DNA from: Parelaphostrongylus tenuis
Lineage: Eukaryota; Nematoda; Chromadorea; Rhabditida; Metastrongylidae
DNA: 64,000 bases
Assembly (NCBI GenBank): GCA_019055375.1
Contig: JAHQIW010007103.1
Coordinates: 62,001 to 126,000 of the forward strand
Reading direction: 5' to 3'
Positions within the stretch are counted from its first letter, which is position 1. Each line of letters starts with the position of its first letter. Under the pieces are notes generated by a model, which was not told the DNA's origin, did not search any database, and saw nothing but the letters and a program-made list of their open reading frames with translations. A program made the translations under genes and the position numbers. Positions 24,287-36,090 of the stretch are shown here, in pieces.

Positions 24287-24322
24287 ATATATATATATAT
24301 ATACATATATACATATATATAT
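24287..24322. repeat. (TA)n microsatellite
   Basis: An AT-dinucleotide tract with two ATAC interruptions at the left edge of the RTE element. A similar tract lies at its right edge, so the element may have inserted into or created a TA-rich target. Confidence 0.9.
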
Positions 24323-24772
24323 CCACGGACCTCCCTCTTTGAGGGATCCCGCTCGATTAGTCACGAGGGCAGGTGGCGCGTCCCCAGGTGGTGGATAGGT
24401 TAATAAAACGCGAACCAAAAGCGACCGTGTGCTTCCCAGAGACCCAGGTGGATTCAGGGGACGAGCTCCCTGCTTCTGCAACGCCGACTTGACAAAAACT
24501 CTATTTCTACGAGTCAAGTCGGCCAAAAGCCTGCAATCAAGCGGCTGGGAAGTACATGGGAGGCGGTTAGGAGTCGCCTCCAACAAATAAGCTCCTCCCG
24601 CTCCTCCGAGAGAGACTGGCAAGCTACTCGTGGTACCCAGCCCCCACGTTTAGAGCCTGGCAAGCTATACGTTGGGTATCAAAATGCCAAAAACAGCAAC
24701 AAACATGGGCCTCATTCCCCTGACCCCAAAAGAGCCCCTGGTACGGCAGCGCCAGGTGGACGAGTACGGAGA

Positions 24773-25011
24773 GGCTGCTAAAATCTCAGGGCCGAACTAG
24801 GCTGCCAAGATCGAAACGAGAACACATTATAACGTACTGCTGGTCCAACAATGATCCAGCGATGGTCCAGTGATAGTTGCACTGTGATCTCTTGCTAGGA
24901 AGCTCGCTTGATGGGGAGAGCAGTCCTTCACTTGGTTTCCAGACTTGGCTGTTTTTTGGCTCTTTGGTTGCTAAAATCTCAGGGCCGAACTAGGCTGCCA
25001 AGATCGAAACG
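24773..25011 (+). repeat. 46-bp direct repeat flanking a 147-bp insert
   Basis: 24773-24818 and 24966-25011 are the same 46 bp with one difference (GGCTGCTAAAATC against GGTTGCTAAAATC, both ending AAGATCGAAACG). Between them, 24819-24965 matches the start of composite-repeat module R4 (CCAACAATGATCCAGCGATG, GGTTTCCAGACTTGG). The insert supplies the ATG at 24908 that opens the long endonuclease frame. Confidence 0.9.
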
Positions 25012-25018
25012 GACTAAA

Positions 25019-25975
25019 ATGACTATTTGTACCTACAACGCAAGAACCCTCGCTCACCAATACGCTGTAGAAGATCTATTGATTCAAGCAAGAAGAATAA
25101 GGTACGACGTCACTGGCCTGGCTGAGACGAGAAGGCTCCATCCTTTTCACGCTGTTTATGACACCGGAGAAGAACTGTTCCTTGGTACATGCGATCGCAG
25201 AGGTGTCGGCGGCGTTGGCGTCCTCGTCAAATCGAATTTGACCGTGAACATTGATTCGTTCGAACAACTAACAACCCGTATCGGACGATTACGGTTGAAA
25301 CGATCTGGTTCTATGCCGGCTTTGACCATCTTCGTTGCTTACGCACCAACATCAAGCTATGACGAAGGCGAAGCCGAAGCGTTCAACATGGACCTCGAAA
25401 AATTCTTTAGAGAAGATCATACATTCTTCAAGGTCATTGTCGGAGATTTTAGCGCAAAAATTGGACCTAGAGGAACGTCTGAAGAACATCACATAGGGAC
25501 CTACGGACTAGAATGGAATGAACAGGGTGAGATGCTATCTGAGTTTATCATGACGACCCAAACCATCCATGGTAACTCGAAATTCCAAAAGCCTCTTTCT
25601 CAGCGATGGACGTGGGAGTCTCCCAAAGGAGAGTACGATAACGAAATAGATCACATCATAGTGAATCGAAGGTTTTGCCTGACCGAAGTCGCCGTTGCTC
25701 CTAACTTCTACACGGGATCAGACCATCGCCTCCTTCGCGCAACATTCCGATTTTCGAGGAGAGGAGAGAAAGCCTCTAAATTCAAACAACGAAGTCCCAG
25801 AACTACCATAAACTGGGATGTATTCAAATCATTAGTCGGCTCTTGGGAAGATACCGTTGTCGACAACATCGACGAAGAATACGATCGACTCGTTGAATAT
25901 CTTCACGTTAGCGCTAAAAAGCCGAGAGTCCGAAGGTCACGAAGAGACGCTTGTCTTTGCAGACACTCGAGCTGA
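25019..25975 (+). pseudogene. RTE endonuclease domain (broken pol 5' part)
   Basis: The protein starts MTICTYNARTLAHQ, the first strand of an exonuclease-endonuclease-phosphatase domain, then GLAETRRL (metal-binding Glu), [43 protein letters not shown] and GSDHRLLRATFRF. The usual GDFNAKIG motif here has Ser in place of the catalytic Asn (codon at 25451-25453), while the terminal SDH is kept. The frame opens further upstream at 24908, but that ATG lies in a foreign insert; 25019 is the likelier native start. The frame is lost at about 25970 (TGA at 25973). The domain would nick genomic DNA to prime reverse transcription. Confidence 0.88.
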
Positions 25976-27329
25976 TACGTCAATGTGGAATCGCACGAGC
26001 TACAGGCAACCGAATCTTAACGTCTGAAATTGCGAAACGCTGCAGAGAAGCAATAAAAGAAGACCTTAAAGAGAGAAGAGCAGCAGTTATGGCAGAAGCT
26101 GCAGAAGCTGGGAAGAGCATTCGCAAAGCCTAGCATAGCTTCGCCAACTAAAGATCAAGATGATTGCACTCCGATACCCTGACGGGACACTTACAGCTTC
26201 GAGAAGGGCTATGGAGAAAATCATCCACCAATACTACTCGGATCTCTTCGCTAGCCATGTCCTCTTACCGTCATATAAATTAAAGAGGACGAATATGTCG
26301 TCCCACCAGTCCTCTCTTCCAAAATCCGACATGCTATATCGTCGATGAAGAGCAGAACAACACCCGGTCCAGACAGGATTAGACCAGAACATCTGAAGAA
26401 TGTACCGCCAGTTCCCATCAACACCCTGGCTCTGCTCTTCACTCGCTACCTGTCAGAATACAAGGTCCCTATTCAATGGAAAACCAGCAAGACCGTATTG
26501 TTGTTCAAAAAGGGAGACCTTCACGACATAGGCAATTATCGCCCAATCTGCTTGCTGTCCGTTGTCTATAAACTCTTTACTCGAATCATCCTAAACAGGA
26601 TTGACAGAACACTGGACGAAGGACAGCCATGCGAACAAGCAGGGTTCCGAAAAGGATTCAGTACCATGGACCACATACCACACGATTACAAGACTCATTG
26701 AAGTTTCACGAGAGTACAAACCGCAACTCTGTCTCACTTTCATCGATCTGAAGAAGGCCTTCGACTCAGTGGAAACAGAAACGGTTATAGCGGCTCTGGA
26801 TAACCAGGGCGTCCCTACTAGGTACATAATGATCCTTCGTAAGCTTTATAAAGATTTTATTACCAAAATATCTCCATTCTACAAAAACATCACCATCGAC
26901 GTAAGAAGAGGGGTTCGACAAGGCGATACAATTTCGCCAAAACTAGTCACTGCCACCCTACAAAACGTCATGCGAACATTAGAATGGGACGAAATGGGAG
27001 CGAAAATTGACGGTCGACAATTGAACCATCTTCGCTTTGCTGACGATATCGCTCTCATAACACCAAACATCAGCCAAGCGGACCGAATGTTAACCGATTT
27101 CGATAACGCCTGTGGAAAGATTGGTCTTCAACTGAATCTAACGAAAACAATGTTCATGAGGAACGGATGGGTTTCTAATGGCCCATTTACGCTCAACGGA
27201 ACGACAATCTCTGAATGCTCCAGTTACGTCTATCTAGGTCGTGAAATCAACATGATGAACGACTTAGCTACAGAGTTAAGCAGGAGGAAACGAGCGGCTT
27301 GGGAACGTTTGAGAGCATCGAAGATGTAG
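25976..27329 (+). pseudogene. RTE reverse transcriptase domain (frameshifted)
   Basis: The domain is read in pieces. 25976-26340 is a linker rich in Arg and Lys. 26345-26700 gives TTPGPDRIRPEHLKN, WKTSKTVLLFKKGD and NYRPICLLSVVYKLFTRII. 26690-27329 gives LCLTFIDLKKAFDSVETET, RRGVRQGDTISPKL, LRFADDIALI (FADD codons 27036-27047) and VYLGREIN. These are reverse transcriptase motifs in order with the catalytic aspartates intact. Frame changes near 26135, 26345 and 26690 disrupt it. It is the polymerase of the retrotransposon, not a host gene. Confidence 0.92.
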
Positions 27330-27846
27330 TGAAGAGGACAAAGAACATCCGACTCCGTCCCCACCTTTTCGACTCGACAATTATCCCTGCCCTAACGTAT
27401 GCAGCAGAAACCTGGTCGCTACGTAAGCAGGATGAAAGATCACTTGCCGTTATCGAACGCGCAGTCGAAAGGTCGATGCTAGGAGTATCCTGTATCTCGC
27501 ATCCGAAGTTCCGACCTAGGTCAACGATCGAAAATCAGAGACGCCGTTCTACACGCCAGGATATCGAAAATAAGGTGGGCCGGACACGTGATGCGCTTCG
27601 ACGACAAATGGACGAGAGCCGTTACCGACTGGATTCCTCGGGGCGTCAAGCGTTTTAAAGGAGGACCACTGACCCGTTGGTCCGATTTCTTCACGAAAGC
27701 GATGGAAGAAAGATATGATGCTCAGCGAATCCCTAAAGCGAGGAGGACCCACTGGGCTACTCTTGCACGCGATAGGGAAAAATGGAAGAGTTGCTGGTCC
27801 CCGCTCGAGTCACTCGACGATCAACGGGACGACAGGTGATACAGGT
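27330..27846 (+). pseudogene. RTE C-terminal region and 3' end
   Basis: After a frameshift near 27315 the frame continues TIIPALTYAAETWSLRKQDE, RAVERSMLGVS and, after another shift, WTRAVTDWIPRGVKRFKGGP, the C-terminal segment typical of RTE proteins. The 3' end is GATCAACGGGACGACAGG followed by two ACAGGTGA units. Three copies of this end occur in the window. Confidence 0.85.

Positions 27847-27849
<3 letters not shown>

Positions 27850-27889
<40 letters not shown>
27850..27889. repeat. (TA)n microsatellite
   Basis: About 20 uninterrupted TA units directly after the RTE tail. RTE elements commonly end in short tandem repeats, so it may be part of the insertion rather than an older tract. 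Confidence 0.92.
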
Positions 27890-27891
<2 letters not shown>

Positions 27892-28005
27892 ATTTACATA
27901 TGTGTGAATAAGTGCATTTGCATTGGTATACAGAATTCACAGTGTACATATACATTTTATCTGGTTATATATACGCATATATTTACATATTTATACATGC
28001 AACAC

Positions 28006-28390
28006 ATCAATGGGTATCTTTACAGCATCATATCACCGCTGAAAGCGGTTGAATTTTAAGAAAAACAATTCTGTTTGGTCATTCAATACCCAATATCTGT
28101 CAGCGTTACTGGTTCAATGTCGATACCGACTACTCGGACCACACGGTTGACAGCTGGCTGCTGACAGATAGATGCGTTAGCGTAGAAAGAGTGGTGGGCA
28201 AAATGGGCGTCAGTAGTGGAATGGTTTAGAGCACGCCCAATCGAATATAGTGAAATGTGGGTTCGAGTCTTGCTTGACGCTAAGCTTTTGCTCACCGTTA
28301 CACATCACTGGGTATTTTTGAAACATCATACCACCGCTAAAAGTGGTTAAATGAAAAAATCAAATCTGTTTGATCACCCAATACAGTGGT
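28006..28390 (+). repeat. tRNA-like repeat, family B, with flanking direct repeats
   Basis: The core at 28207-28280 starts GCGTCAG and ends TTGACGC, with A-box region GGAATGGTTTAGAGCACGC and B box GTGGGTTCGAGTC. Its leader holds GTTGACAGCTGGCTGCTGAC and AGAGTGGTGGGCAAA, mirrored on the right by a decayed TTTTGCTCACCG. About 85 bp at 28006-28090 recurs at 28310-28390 (CATCA-TGGGTAT, CATCATA-CACCGCT, TCTGTTTG), as if a second unit had been joined in tandem and lost its core. Confidence 0.7.
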
Positions 28391-28985
28391 ATTACTTAGT
28401 ACAAAAGTAGGTACAGAGTAAATTTGAATGAGTTCGAGACGATGTGAGATGTAATACATTGTAACGAAAATCAGTAATTAAGACTCAAAACAATACAAAT
28501 AACCTACAAAACATGAATGTGAATCAAGAGATAAAACGACAAAATACTCGCAAAGCATCTTAAGAAGAACGATTAAAAAATAGAATATGCCGAAAGTACA
28601 CATGTCTACCGAAGATGTCGGAAAGCATTTTTATGTATTAAATTATACATCGAATGGCCAATGTTCTGTAACCGGAAACAATATCTTTACTCTAATTGAG
28701 AAAATTCCGATCAAACTCAAGGTTTTGCATATCACTCAACAGTCTAAGATGTGAAGCTAGAATTACATCTTTCGACACTTTCTTCCCAGTGAGGTGAATA
28801 CAAATTGAGCCATCACATTTGTAAGCAGTGATAATTCTATGAGATTCGTCAAACAATCATCGCCTTTTCGTCTTATGTTTAGCCCTACAACCACAACGCA
28901 AAAGCTCATCATCAAGAGCCTCCTCGTGTCCCAAAATGCAGATATTGTGGTGTAGATTGATAGTGCCTACAATAATGACAATCAC
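28390..28985. repeat. Dispersed repeat R2, copy 3
   Basis: The segment aligns with the first part of 34790-36090 and 12240-13560: AAATAACCTACAAAACA, TTTTGCATATCACTCAACA, and AGCAGTGATAATTCTATGAG near the end. At 28983 it passes directly into repeat R3, so R2 and R3 are joined here. Confidence 0.55.
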
Positions 28986-29965
28986 TTCAGCACTACAATA
29001 ATCGCTACCTTCTCTGTCATACAATACTTTTTATCACGCCCTACATCCTTATACCAGAAAGGCATTGTGTGGTGTAAACGTGGAACGTTCCTGGTGGAGA
29101 AATGGGGCAAAAGCAATAACGCTCGCCAATTAGTGTCCTTTGAGTGGGCCGCAAGCAAACTTTTTCAGTTGGGTTCCACTGGCATCTTCAAAGAAATTTG
29201 CTAAAGTCTATAATTGTGGAACTTATTTCGTCTAAAAAGCTGATAAGTGCTAGAAAATATTTCAATTTTACGCAAACACCACAATAGGTGCAGGAGATTA
29301 TTATAAAATTCCAATTATCCTGTCCAATTGAACATCGAAACAAAAAATGATTGCTTACCCAATTATCAAGTTCACATGCTCCGTCGCACCTCCATGCAAA
29401 CTAGAACCTTTATGCTTGGACTAGTCATGTTACCGTCGTCTGCGGCTTCTAGACGCCAACAGGACTGTTTCCAACAACTCACCTTCCCAATCACAAGTGC
29501 TGGGATCCTCTGCCTGTAAATTCTAACTCATTACACTAATAGGGTTACTCAGAAGCACAACACTTCAAAATACCTCATCACAAAGAATCAAGAAGTCGAT
29601 TAACTGTCTGGCAAAGTACGAAAGTCAACCTAGAGGATCCACAGTATTGTCAGCATAATTACCGATGAACACCAACTATAGTTGTGTTGTATCATTCCAT
29701 GACCTGAGAAGTTTGAGAATTCACGGAGCAGTCAAACAACCAACGTAAGAGTATCCAAATGATACAAAAGTATAGAATGGAATTATACAGCCCAAACAAC
29801 TTAATAGCTTCTCGTGACAGCGGCAGTGCTCATCCTTATCTCAGGACGATATGGTCCGGAGGCGTCTCAGGCTACTGGCAGGATAATGAGGCGAGAAAAT
29901 GATAACGCTTGAAAAGTGGTGCCTTTGGAGGGGGCGGAGTTGCTGAGCTGGAGACGACTAGAGAT
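28983..29965. repeat. Dispersed repeat R3, copy 2
   Basis: Second copy of the repeat at 15722-16700, in the same orientation and order, with ACTTCAGCACTACAATAATC at the start and GGAGGGGGCGGAGTTG near the end. The open frame at 29328-29519 corresponds to that at 16067-16258 (both contain MLRRTS/MQCRTS and ASRRQQ/AFRRQQ), but differences look neutral, so I do not call a gene. Confidence 0.7.
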
Positions 29966-30536
29966 AATGGCATAGACGAGGAGAATGTAGGCGAAGCAAG
30001 CAGACGTGTTCGTGAATGTGTTCTCTCGCGTTCGATCAAGAATTTTCGAGGGGATGTTGTAAATGATAATCTATTTCGTAATACAGTAAGTGGCAATAAC
30101 GTCAGAGGAATATTATATAGGACTTTTTTACTTTCCTAGAGACTGAGCTTTGTAAGAGTTCATTTGACAGTATTAAACGAAAAATAATAGTCTGGACATG
30201 CGAAACGATAGAACGAGGTTTTTTCTACGATTTCATCACAGAACTTTTACGACTTCTTTAAATCGAAGAATAATCTTCTTAACAGATGACGAAAATTACA
30301 TGATGATGCATGAAACTCGTTAAATACAACTTTATTTCCCTAGCTTGAACACTGTGAAAATGCCCATGTGAGAAAAAAAGCAAGCACACTTCTGAGAGTG
30401 CTGAGAGCTACGCTATCGAATGATCACTAATAATCCATGGAAAAGCCTATTTGCCAAAAACGGTCTTTCAAGAACTCTTCCCAATAACGGAAGAGTACAT
30501 TGAAATGAATTGTATAAGTGCATTCTCTATTTCTAC
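29966..30536. other. No recognisable gene
   Basis: AT-rich tail of repeat R3 followed by sequence containing one ATCGAATGATCACTAATAGTC-type motif near 30415. No exon was recognised. Confidence 0.35.
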
Positions 30537-30955
30537 TAATGTCTGACGAAACTATACGGTCGAAACACGTGTATCGCGCTGTACAGGAGCCCATTAACTA
30601 ACCACATGACATGCCGGTTCAAATAATAATTATGAGATATATTGAAATGAGCGTGGTATTAATGAAACACTGGAAATAAAGGTCTAATATTACACAATAC
30701 CAGCCAACGAGCCAATCAAGTGTACAACACTGCACGTTCGGTGAGATTTTCACTCGACCTACAGTGTATATCGCTCGTCGTTGCCTACTCTCAGTATAAG
30801 AAACTAAGCGTCCCGAGAGGATTGGCTAGAGGTGACGGGTTCTGCCCGACCGACGAGACTGTAAGTCGAAACACGTTTATTGGGCTGTACAAGAGCCCAT
30901 TAACAGACCACATGACATGTTGGCTCAAATGATAATAATGCGATATGTTTCGCTT
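30537..30955. repeat. MITE R7, rearranged long copy
   Basis: Two right arms in the same direction, 30552-30660 and 30865-30950, each read TCGAAACACGTnTAT(C/T)G, GGGCTGTACA, GAGCCCATTAAC and CACATGACATG. Between them is the internal region of the family (CAGCCAACGAGCCAATCAAG, TGTACAACACTGCACGTTCG). The expected inverted left arm is missing, so this looks like a recombined or chimeric copy. Confidence 0.65.
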
Positions 30956-31479
30956 TAATTTCTCTGGAGAATATTGCTTTCACTACAGTCGAAACAACTG
31001 AAAAAATACCTTATTGCCGCAGAGTACGATAGGAATTATTCCGGCCACTCGTTTCACACCATAATGTTAGTTCCGCACGCTTTGTTATGTCATTCGTGAT
31101 GTGCCACCGAACATTAATGTAGCACAGTGAGCTGTATGTTGCCGACATTTTTGACAAATTACATAAGAGAAAATTTGATAAAAGTTATTAACGGAAAAAA
31201 CTTCTCACATAATGGGAGTCACGAAGACCACCAGATCTTTCCTGTCCGCATGTGCTCCACATTGGAACAAATCTGAACGAGGCTTGTGTTAAAATGCACG
31301 GAGTGACTCTCCAAGCCATAGTCGCTGTAAAGAATTCTTTAGACGAAAAAAAAACACTGAGAAAACGTTATCATAAGACAATAAAGAGAACGCCCCATTA
31401 TATGCGCTCCCGAACACTTCAGTGCGATGACGCTTCGATGCTTTCTCTGTTTCCCAACTGAGTGCTTAAAATAAGAATT

Positions 31480-34400
31480 TCAACGCCTCAGATTTAGAAG
31501 AACTTTCTTAAAGCGCCATAGCAGCGAAAAAGAGACCACGTTTTGCACTCGACGCACATTGTTCTTTTTCTTGGTTAAGGTTTGTGGACAGCTTTTAACA
31601 AACTCGTAGTAGTTGTTTGACAAAATCGAATTTAGTGGTTCTGGAAGAGCAAGAAGAAACTTCCGCATCGTACTCTTCTCAATTTTCATAGCATGTGCAT
31701 TCGACAATTTAATATGATTTCAAAAGCCTAGTCCATAGAGCGGTAGAACGAAGGTTTTTGTACAATAAAGAGCAGAAAACTTGAAAATTTCAACAGAATG
31801 GATAAAAAATACTTGGAGTCGATAGAGAAAATTAGGTCATTTCACGCCAACTTTGAGAATTACGCATATCAAATGTTGAGAGATTGCGACGATTAAAAGC
31901 ACTCTACAGCAAAAATGCACCGAGTGTGAAAGTCAGTTTTATTTCTAGTGCTAAAATGACTACTAGAAGTCTGAAGAAGTAAAAGAGACTTTGCCCTCGA
32001 AGAGCTGACTAAGAAGCTGCTTCAAAAGAATGATACCAATAATCGCACGACTTCATTTTCACGTAATTAAAGTCAACAAAACATACTATCTGTCCGACAG
32101 CGTTGCAGAGTGCTCCAGTGATGGCTTCACTAAGCTTGCTTGTTAGAACGCCCGCTGCGTGAGGAAAGCAAATTTCTCTACGGCTTCCGAATGCGACCCT
32201 CTGTGGGTCCGCAGCTCGTCATCTGATCCTTGGTTTTCACCTTATCACTCACATGACGAGAGTACCTTTTGAAATATCTCAGAGCATGAAAAGAAAGCTT
32301 CAGCATTCCTCTAATTATCATAACCAAAACCAACATGTGTTAAATATGATAAAGGCACTGGCGAAAGATTACATTCATATGTAAGATGCGCATCTATGCA
32401 GGAGCAAAGGTTGTCTGCGATTCTTTCAACTGCAGCTTACATTTCGGAACCCAATGCAAAAGATCCCACAGCTTTTCGTAGTCATTACAAAAAGTATTTT
32501 CGGGACAAAGACGGAATCATTTTCAGCAACAAACATTTGATTTGTCGCACGTGATGTCACCGCGAAACTCGGCGTTGCCATGTTCGCTGTTTCTTATGTT
32601 GTATTTTACCTTTTGACTACTCGGTACCTTACAGCTTACGACTACGAACACATTTGGGTTTTTTTCAGAAACACAGTACTTGAAGACACACCATGTCACA
32701 AAAGATCACGTAACCAGTTATAATAACTGGTAGAACACGACATTCGCATCAGGGAAGTGCTAGTTTCGCTATCTTAAATCTGCAAGACTTTCAGAATTCA
32801 CGGACCAGTCAAAGAAACTATTGAAAATAACTGCAGATTTTGGAGCAGCAGTATCAACGTAGAGGGCGCCGCGGCCGAGTGGTTGTGATGGTCGTTACGG
32901 TGCGTGCGAGGCCAAGTCCCGCTTTCAATAGACTCCGGCAGTCAGCAACGAAAATCTTAGGAACGCCATAGCCAGGCTATCCACGATAATGCAAGGAGAC
33001 GTGTTCAATCAGTATTCAACGACGTCTAAGAAGAAGAAGGGAAAAACGCATTGAATGTTAGAAGTAGTGCGATCCGCACAGTAAGAAAAAAACAATATGG
33101 AAAAAGGTTGGAATTAATTAGAAAAAGTTGAATACAAGGTAACGGGATCGAAATAGTAAAAAGCACAAATGAAAGGTACGATTCAAATACCTTGATGTCT
33201 CTGTGTAACAAAGGCACTGCACACCTTGGCTGGGAGAGTAAATCGATAACGCTCACCAGGTGGCGTCTTTGGTGTGGGCGGAGCTAGTGAGCCAGAGTCT
33301 ATTGAGGATAATTGCTGGAGAGGAGAGTGCGGATGTGGGCAGGAAGCTCACATGTTTGTGACATGTTTGCAAGTTTGAGATGAAAAATTTTCGGTGAAGC
33401 TTGCAAGAGATGGGAATTTCGTAGCACAGCAAGTGGTATTGAGTAAAAGTAATAATATTTAGGCAGCGCAAGGAGACGTTACAGCAATGAAGGTTGAATT
33501 TTCGATAAGTTAGGGAAAATCTCTGAAGAAGAGAGGACACTAGTTAATTCTGCTGTCTGATACAAGCCTCTACCTAACAACCGCTCTAAATGCGCATACA
33601 CTTATGGTTCTGAAGACTATGGATTCGGGATTACTGTGTATTTTGCATAAATTGTCACAGTTAGGAAAACATTCTTCCGATTTCCGGAGCAGAAAAAAAG
33701 TCAATCTCAGACTTTCTCGAAATTTCTCTCTTTTAGAAAGCTACCTGAAAGAACACTCTACTAAAACATGCATGCTTTTGATCCGTTTCGAACAACTGCC
33801 TTTTATGCTCCTTGTGGCTGATTATGTAATCACGTCACCGCCACGAAACTGATATGAAATAATAAATGTGCATGCTTAGGAATAAAAAAAACCTCTATAG
33901 ATGAGGAGGCCTACTAATGCGCTGCACAAAAATTCTTCCAATTTTCATGTTTTCATTAGCGATTTTTTCTGCAAACGGAGAGCTGCCTACCAATCTCATT
34001 ACTTTATTCGTCCTTACATGACTTAGATCATGCACACTATATCTAAGGTCATGCAGTCGCCATCTTTGCCGCTTGGATTGCTTCTGTGTGGTTGTATGTA
34101 CTACACGGTTGCATGGGTAACTGTGGTGGTTTGTACACCTCACTGGCTAAGAGTGTTCTTTCATACACACATGGTTGCTCAGTCGGTCGCATGGCCCGCG
34201 TCTCTCATTCATCCAAGTTGGCAGGCTCGTCGGGAAGAATGATGATACAGTATTTCTAACAGCTGTCAACTTAACTTGGTTTGATGCTACCATATGCTTA
34301 CCAGACCAGTCTCGTTGAAGAGTGGCTGCTAGCGGATTTCATAGGTTATGTCGAAGAAGGAGTGGTCGCAAGCAAATGGCCTCGATTGCGTAGTGGTACC

Positions 34401-34490
34401 GCGTGTCTCCAATATGGGGTCAAACGCTGGTCCAACTTTCGCCTGATATTGAGTGTTCTGCCTATCACTCAATATTACTAAATAGTAGAC
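31480..34490. repeat. Large composite repeat, copy 1
   Basis: About 3 kb is collinear with 40745-44900. The order of shared modules: GGAGCGGTAG-type block (31480-31860), R4 (32094-32740), a tRNA-Leu/Ser-like head (32868-32945), an AAGAAGAAG block (33026), the GATAACGCTCACC…GGGCGGAG block (33245), CACAGCAAGTG(G/A)TATTGAGTAA (33427), and module R5 (33850-34490). No long frame is shared between copies. Short minus frames at 33026-33540 are repeat derived. Confidence 0.7.
32868..32945 (+). repeat. tRNA-Leu/Ser-like head (family C)
   Basis: GCCGCGGCCGAGTGGTTGTG is close to the 5' half of class II tRNAs (A box GGCCGAGTGGTT). The 3' half lacks a good B box (AGGCCAAGTCCCGC). The same head occurs at 42256 in the other composite-repeat copy, so it is a decayed tRNA-derived piece of that repeat. 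Confidence 0.55.
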
Positions 34491-34789
34491 TAGATCACTG
34501 AAGGGTTACCATATATCATGGCACACACCAGATGTAAAATTAATCACAAATACGCTGCTTGGTGTAGTTAATGAAGTTATTACTTGACGCTCCGCACCCC
34601 TTAGTATCAAAAACGCTCAAACGTAAACAGTTGAGCATAAATAATAATAATAACATAAGTGTAAATATGAGAATTTTTATTGGGAATGGTTAGGTACAGA
34701 TAACAAGGGAATCATTACCGATAACAAGCAATGAACTAAATGCTAGAAGTGCTGGGATCTGCAAAGTGAAAAAAAAACACTGTGAAGAC

Positions 34790-36090
34790 GGGTCAATAAA
34801 GCGTCTGGAAAGATAACAAATGTAAAATACATTCAAACACGAGTTTGATGAGAAATGATGTGAAATATACTGCAAAAAAAACTAGTCAGCAAGAATTAGG
34901 TGAACACAAACACCATGCTGTAGAGATTTTGGTTCAATGAATGGGACGGCAAAATATCTGCCCATCATTTCAAGAGAATTGATCGGTCGAAGATTTACAG
35001 TGGCCATAATATTCGTAATTTGAATTTGCATAAAATATTCTGCGACCGGAAGCAGGACCTTCGTCCTATCTTGAAATGATTCCAACCAATTTCAAAGTTT
35101 TGCATACCACTCATCATTTATGAATGTATAGATAAATTCCAACCAATCGACACGTTCTTCTACAGATTCCGAGCGTTTGACATCTTCGTTCCAGAGACGT
35201 GAAAGAAGTTGAAGCATTTCTTCCGATCAAAGACCATTTTACTTCACTCCTCATACATTTCTCGCCTTGTCACTTGTTTTTGTCCTTCCAACGAAGAAGA
35301 GTGGAAGAACTCGTGAGCGTCTTCATGTCCTAAAATGCAATTGTTACAGTACGAACTTGGGCAGTCGCCACAGCAAACACGTAATATGATGGTTTAGTAA
35401 GATATGAATCACAAGGTATCCGCTGTTCAGTATTTGAATGTGCAATAATGTGTTCACAAAAGGACATACGACACCCATCCATCTGACTTGCTCCTTTGTG
35501 ATACCTTTGTACACTCACCATTCAGCGCACATGTGGTCTTGGATCGTATGACGTTACCGTCTCCTCTTTGTTCGTGCAGCTGTCCTCACATTTTCGTTAT
35601 CCCCCTGTAATAACAAATGTTAAAATGTAGAAATTGTGGTCTGAAAGCAGATGCGCACAATTTGCAATTATTATGATGTGAACTTCATCTAAAAGTCAAC
35701 ATTGCTTTCCTTGTAAATCCAAACTCAAAGGGTTTGCTGGATTTCTTATTTTCTTCTCCATGTACCTCTTTTCTCCCACTAAGTCTCTTCGCTTCTTTCT
35801 TTCATTGCACCATTGAAGAACCCCACATGGAAAGTTGAAGACTCGATGAAGTAGTTCTCTGGATGCTAACAGAGAACAAAAAACCGACGGTAATGATTTT
35901 AAGGAGAGAGCCACATTGAAGCGCCACAATCAAAAACATTAGCATGAGGAGTAATCGAAAACTTTGAATAGACTTCGAGAGTCAAAAATAAATAGAAAAA
36001 GAAGTGCGTCTGATGACCACTCGTAATATGGTGCCTTATGTGAGGTTGATTTTGCCATCTGAGAACGGTGATAGTATCTAGGTACTTTCA
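34790..36090. repeat. Dispersed repeat R2, long copy
   Basis: Collinear with 12240-13560: TCGAAGATTTACAGTG and AATATTCGTAATTTGAAT, TTCCAACCAATTTCAAAGTT, GAAATTGTGGTCTGAAAGCA, GGGTTTGCTGGATTTC, AGTTGAAGACTCGATGAAGT, GTGCGTCTGATGACCAC. Short open frames on the minus strand are not shared between copies. Confidence 0.6.

Larger units (their letters stand above)
24323..27849 (+). mobile_element. RTE-clade non-LTR retrotransposon, near full length, inactive
   Basis: The element has a GC-rich 5' region (24323-25018), an apurinic-type endonuclease, a reverse transcriptase, a short C-terminal region and a 3' end of ACAGGTGATACAGGTGA repeats before a TA tract. Endonuclease followed directly by reverse transcriptase in one protein, with no gag-like ORF1 and a short repetitive 3' tail, fits the RTE clade known from nematodes. 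Coding frames shift at about 25965, 26135, 26345, 26690 and 27315, so no complete protein is made. The 5' region carries a 147-bp foreign insert between 46-bp repeats. Other copies are at 18101-19292 and 1378-1550. Confidence 0.92.

Noticed and set aside
24266..24622. Minus-strand 118-codon open frame
   Set aside because: It is antisense to the GC-rich 5' region of the RTE element and continues into a TA tract; no domain.
29328..29519. Open frame shared with 16067-16258
   Set aside because: Both lie in copies of repeat R3, differ freely at all codon positions and show no domain.
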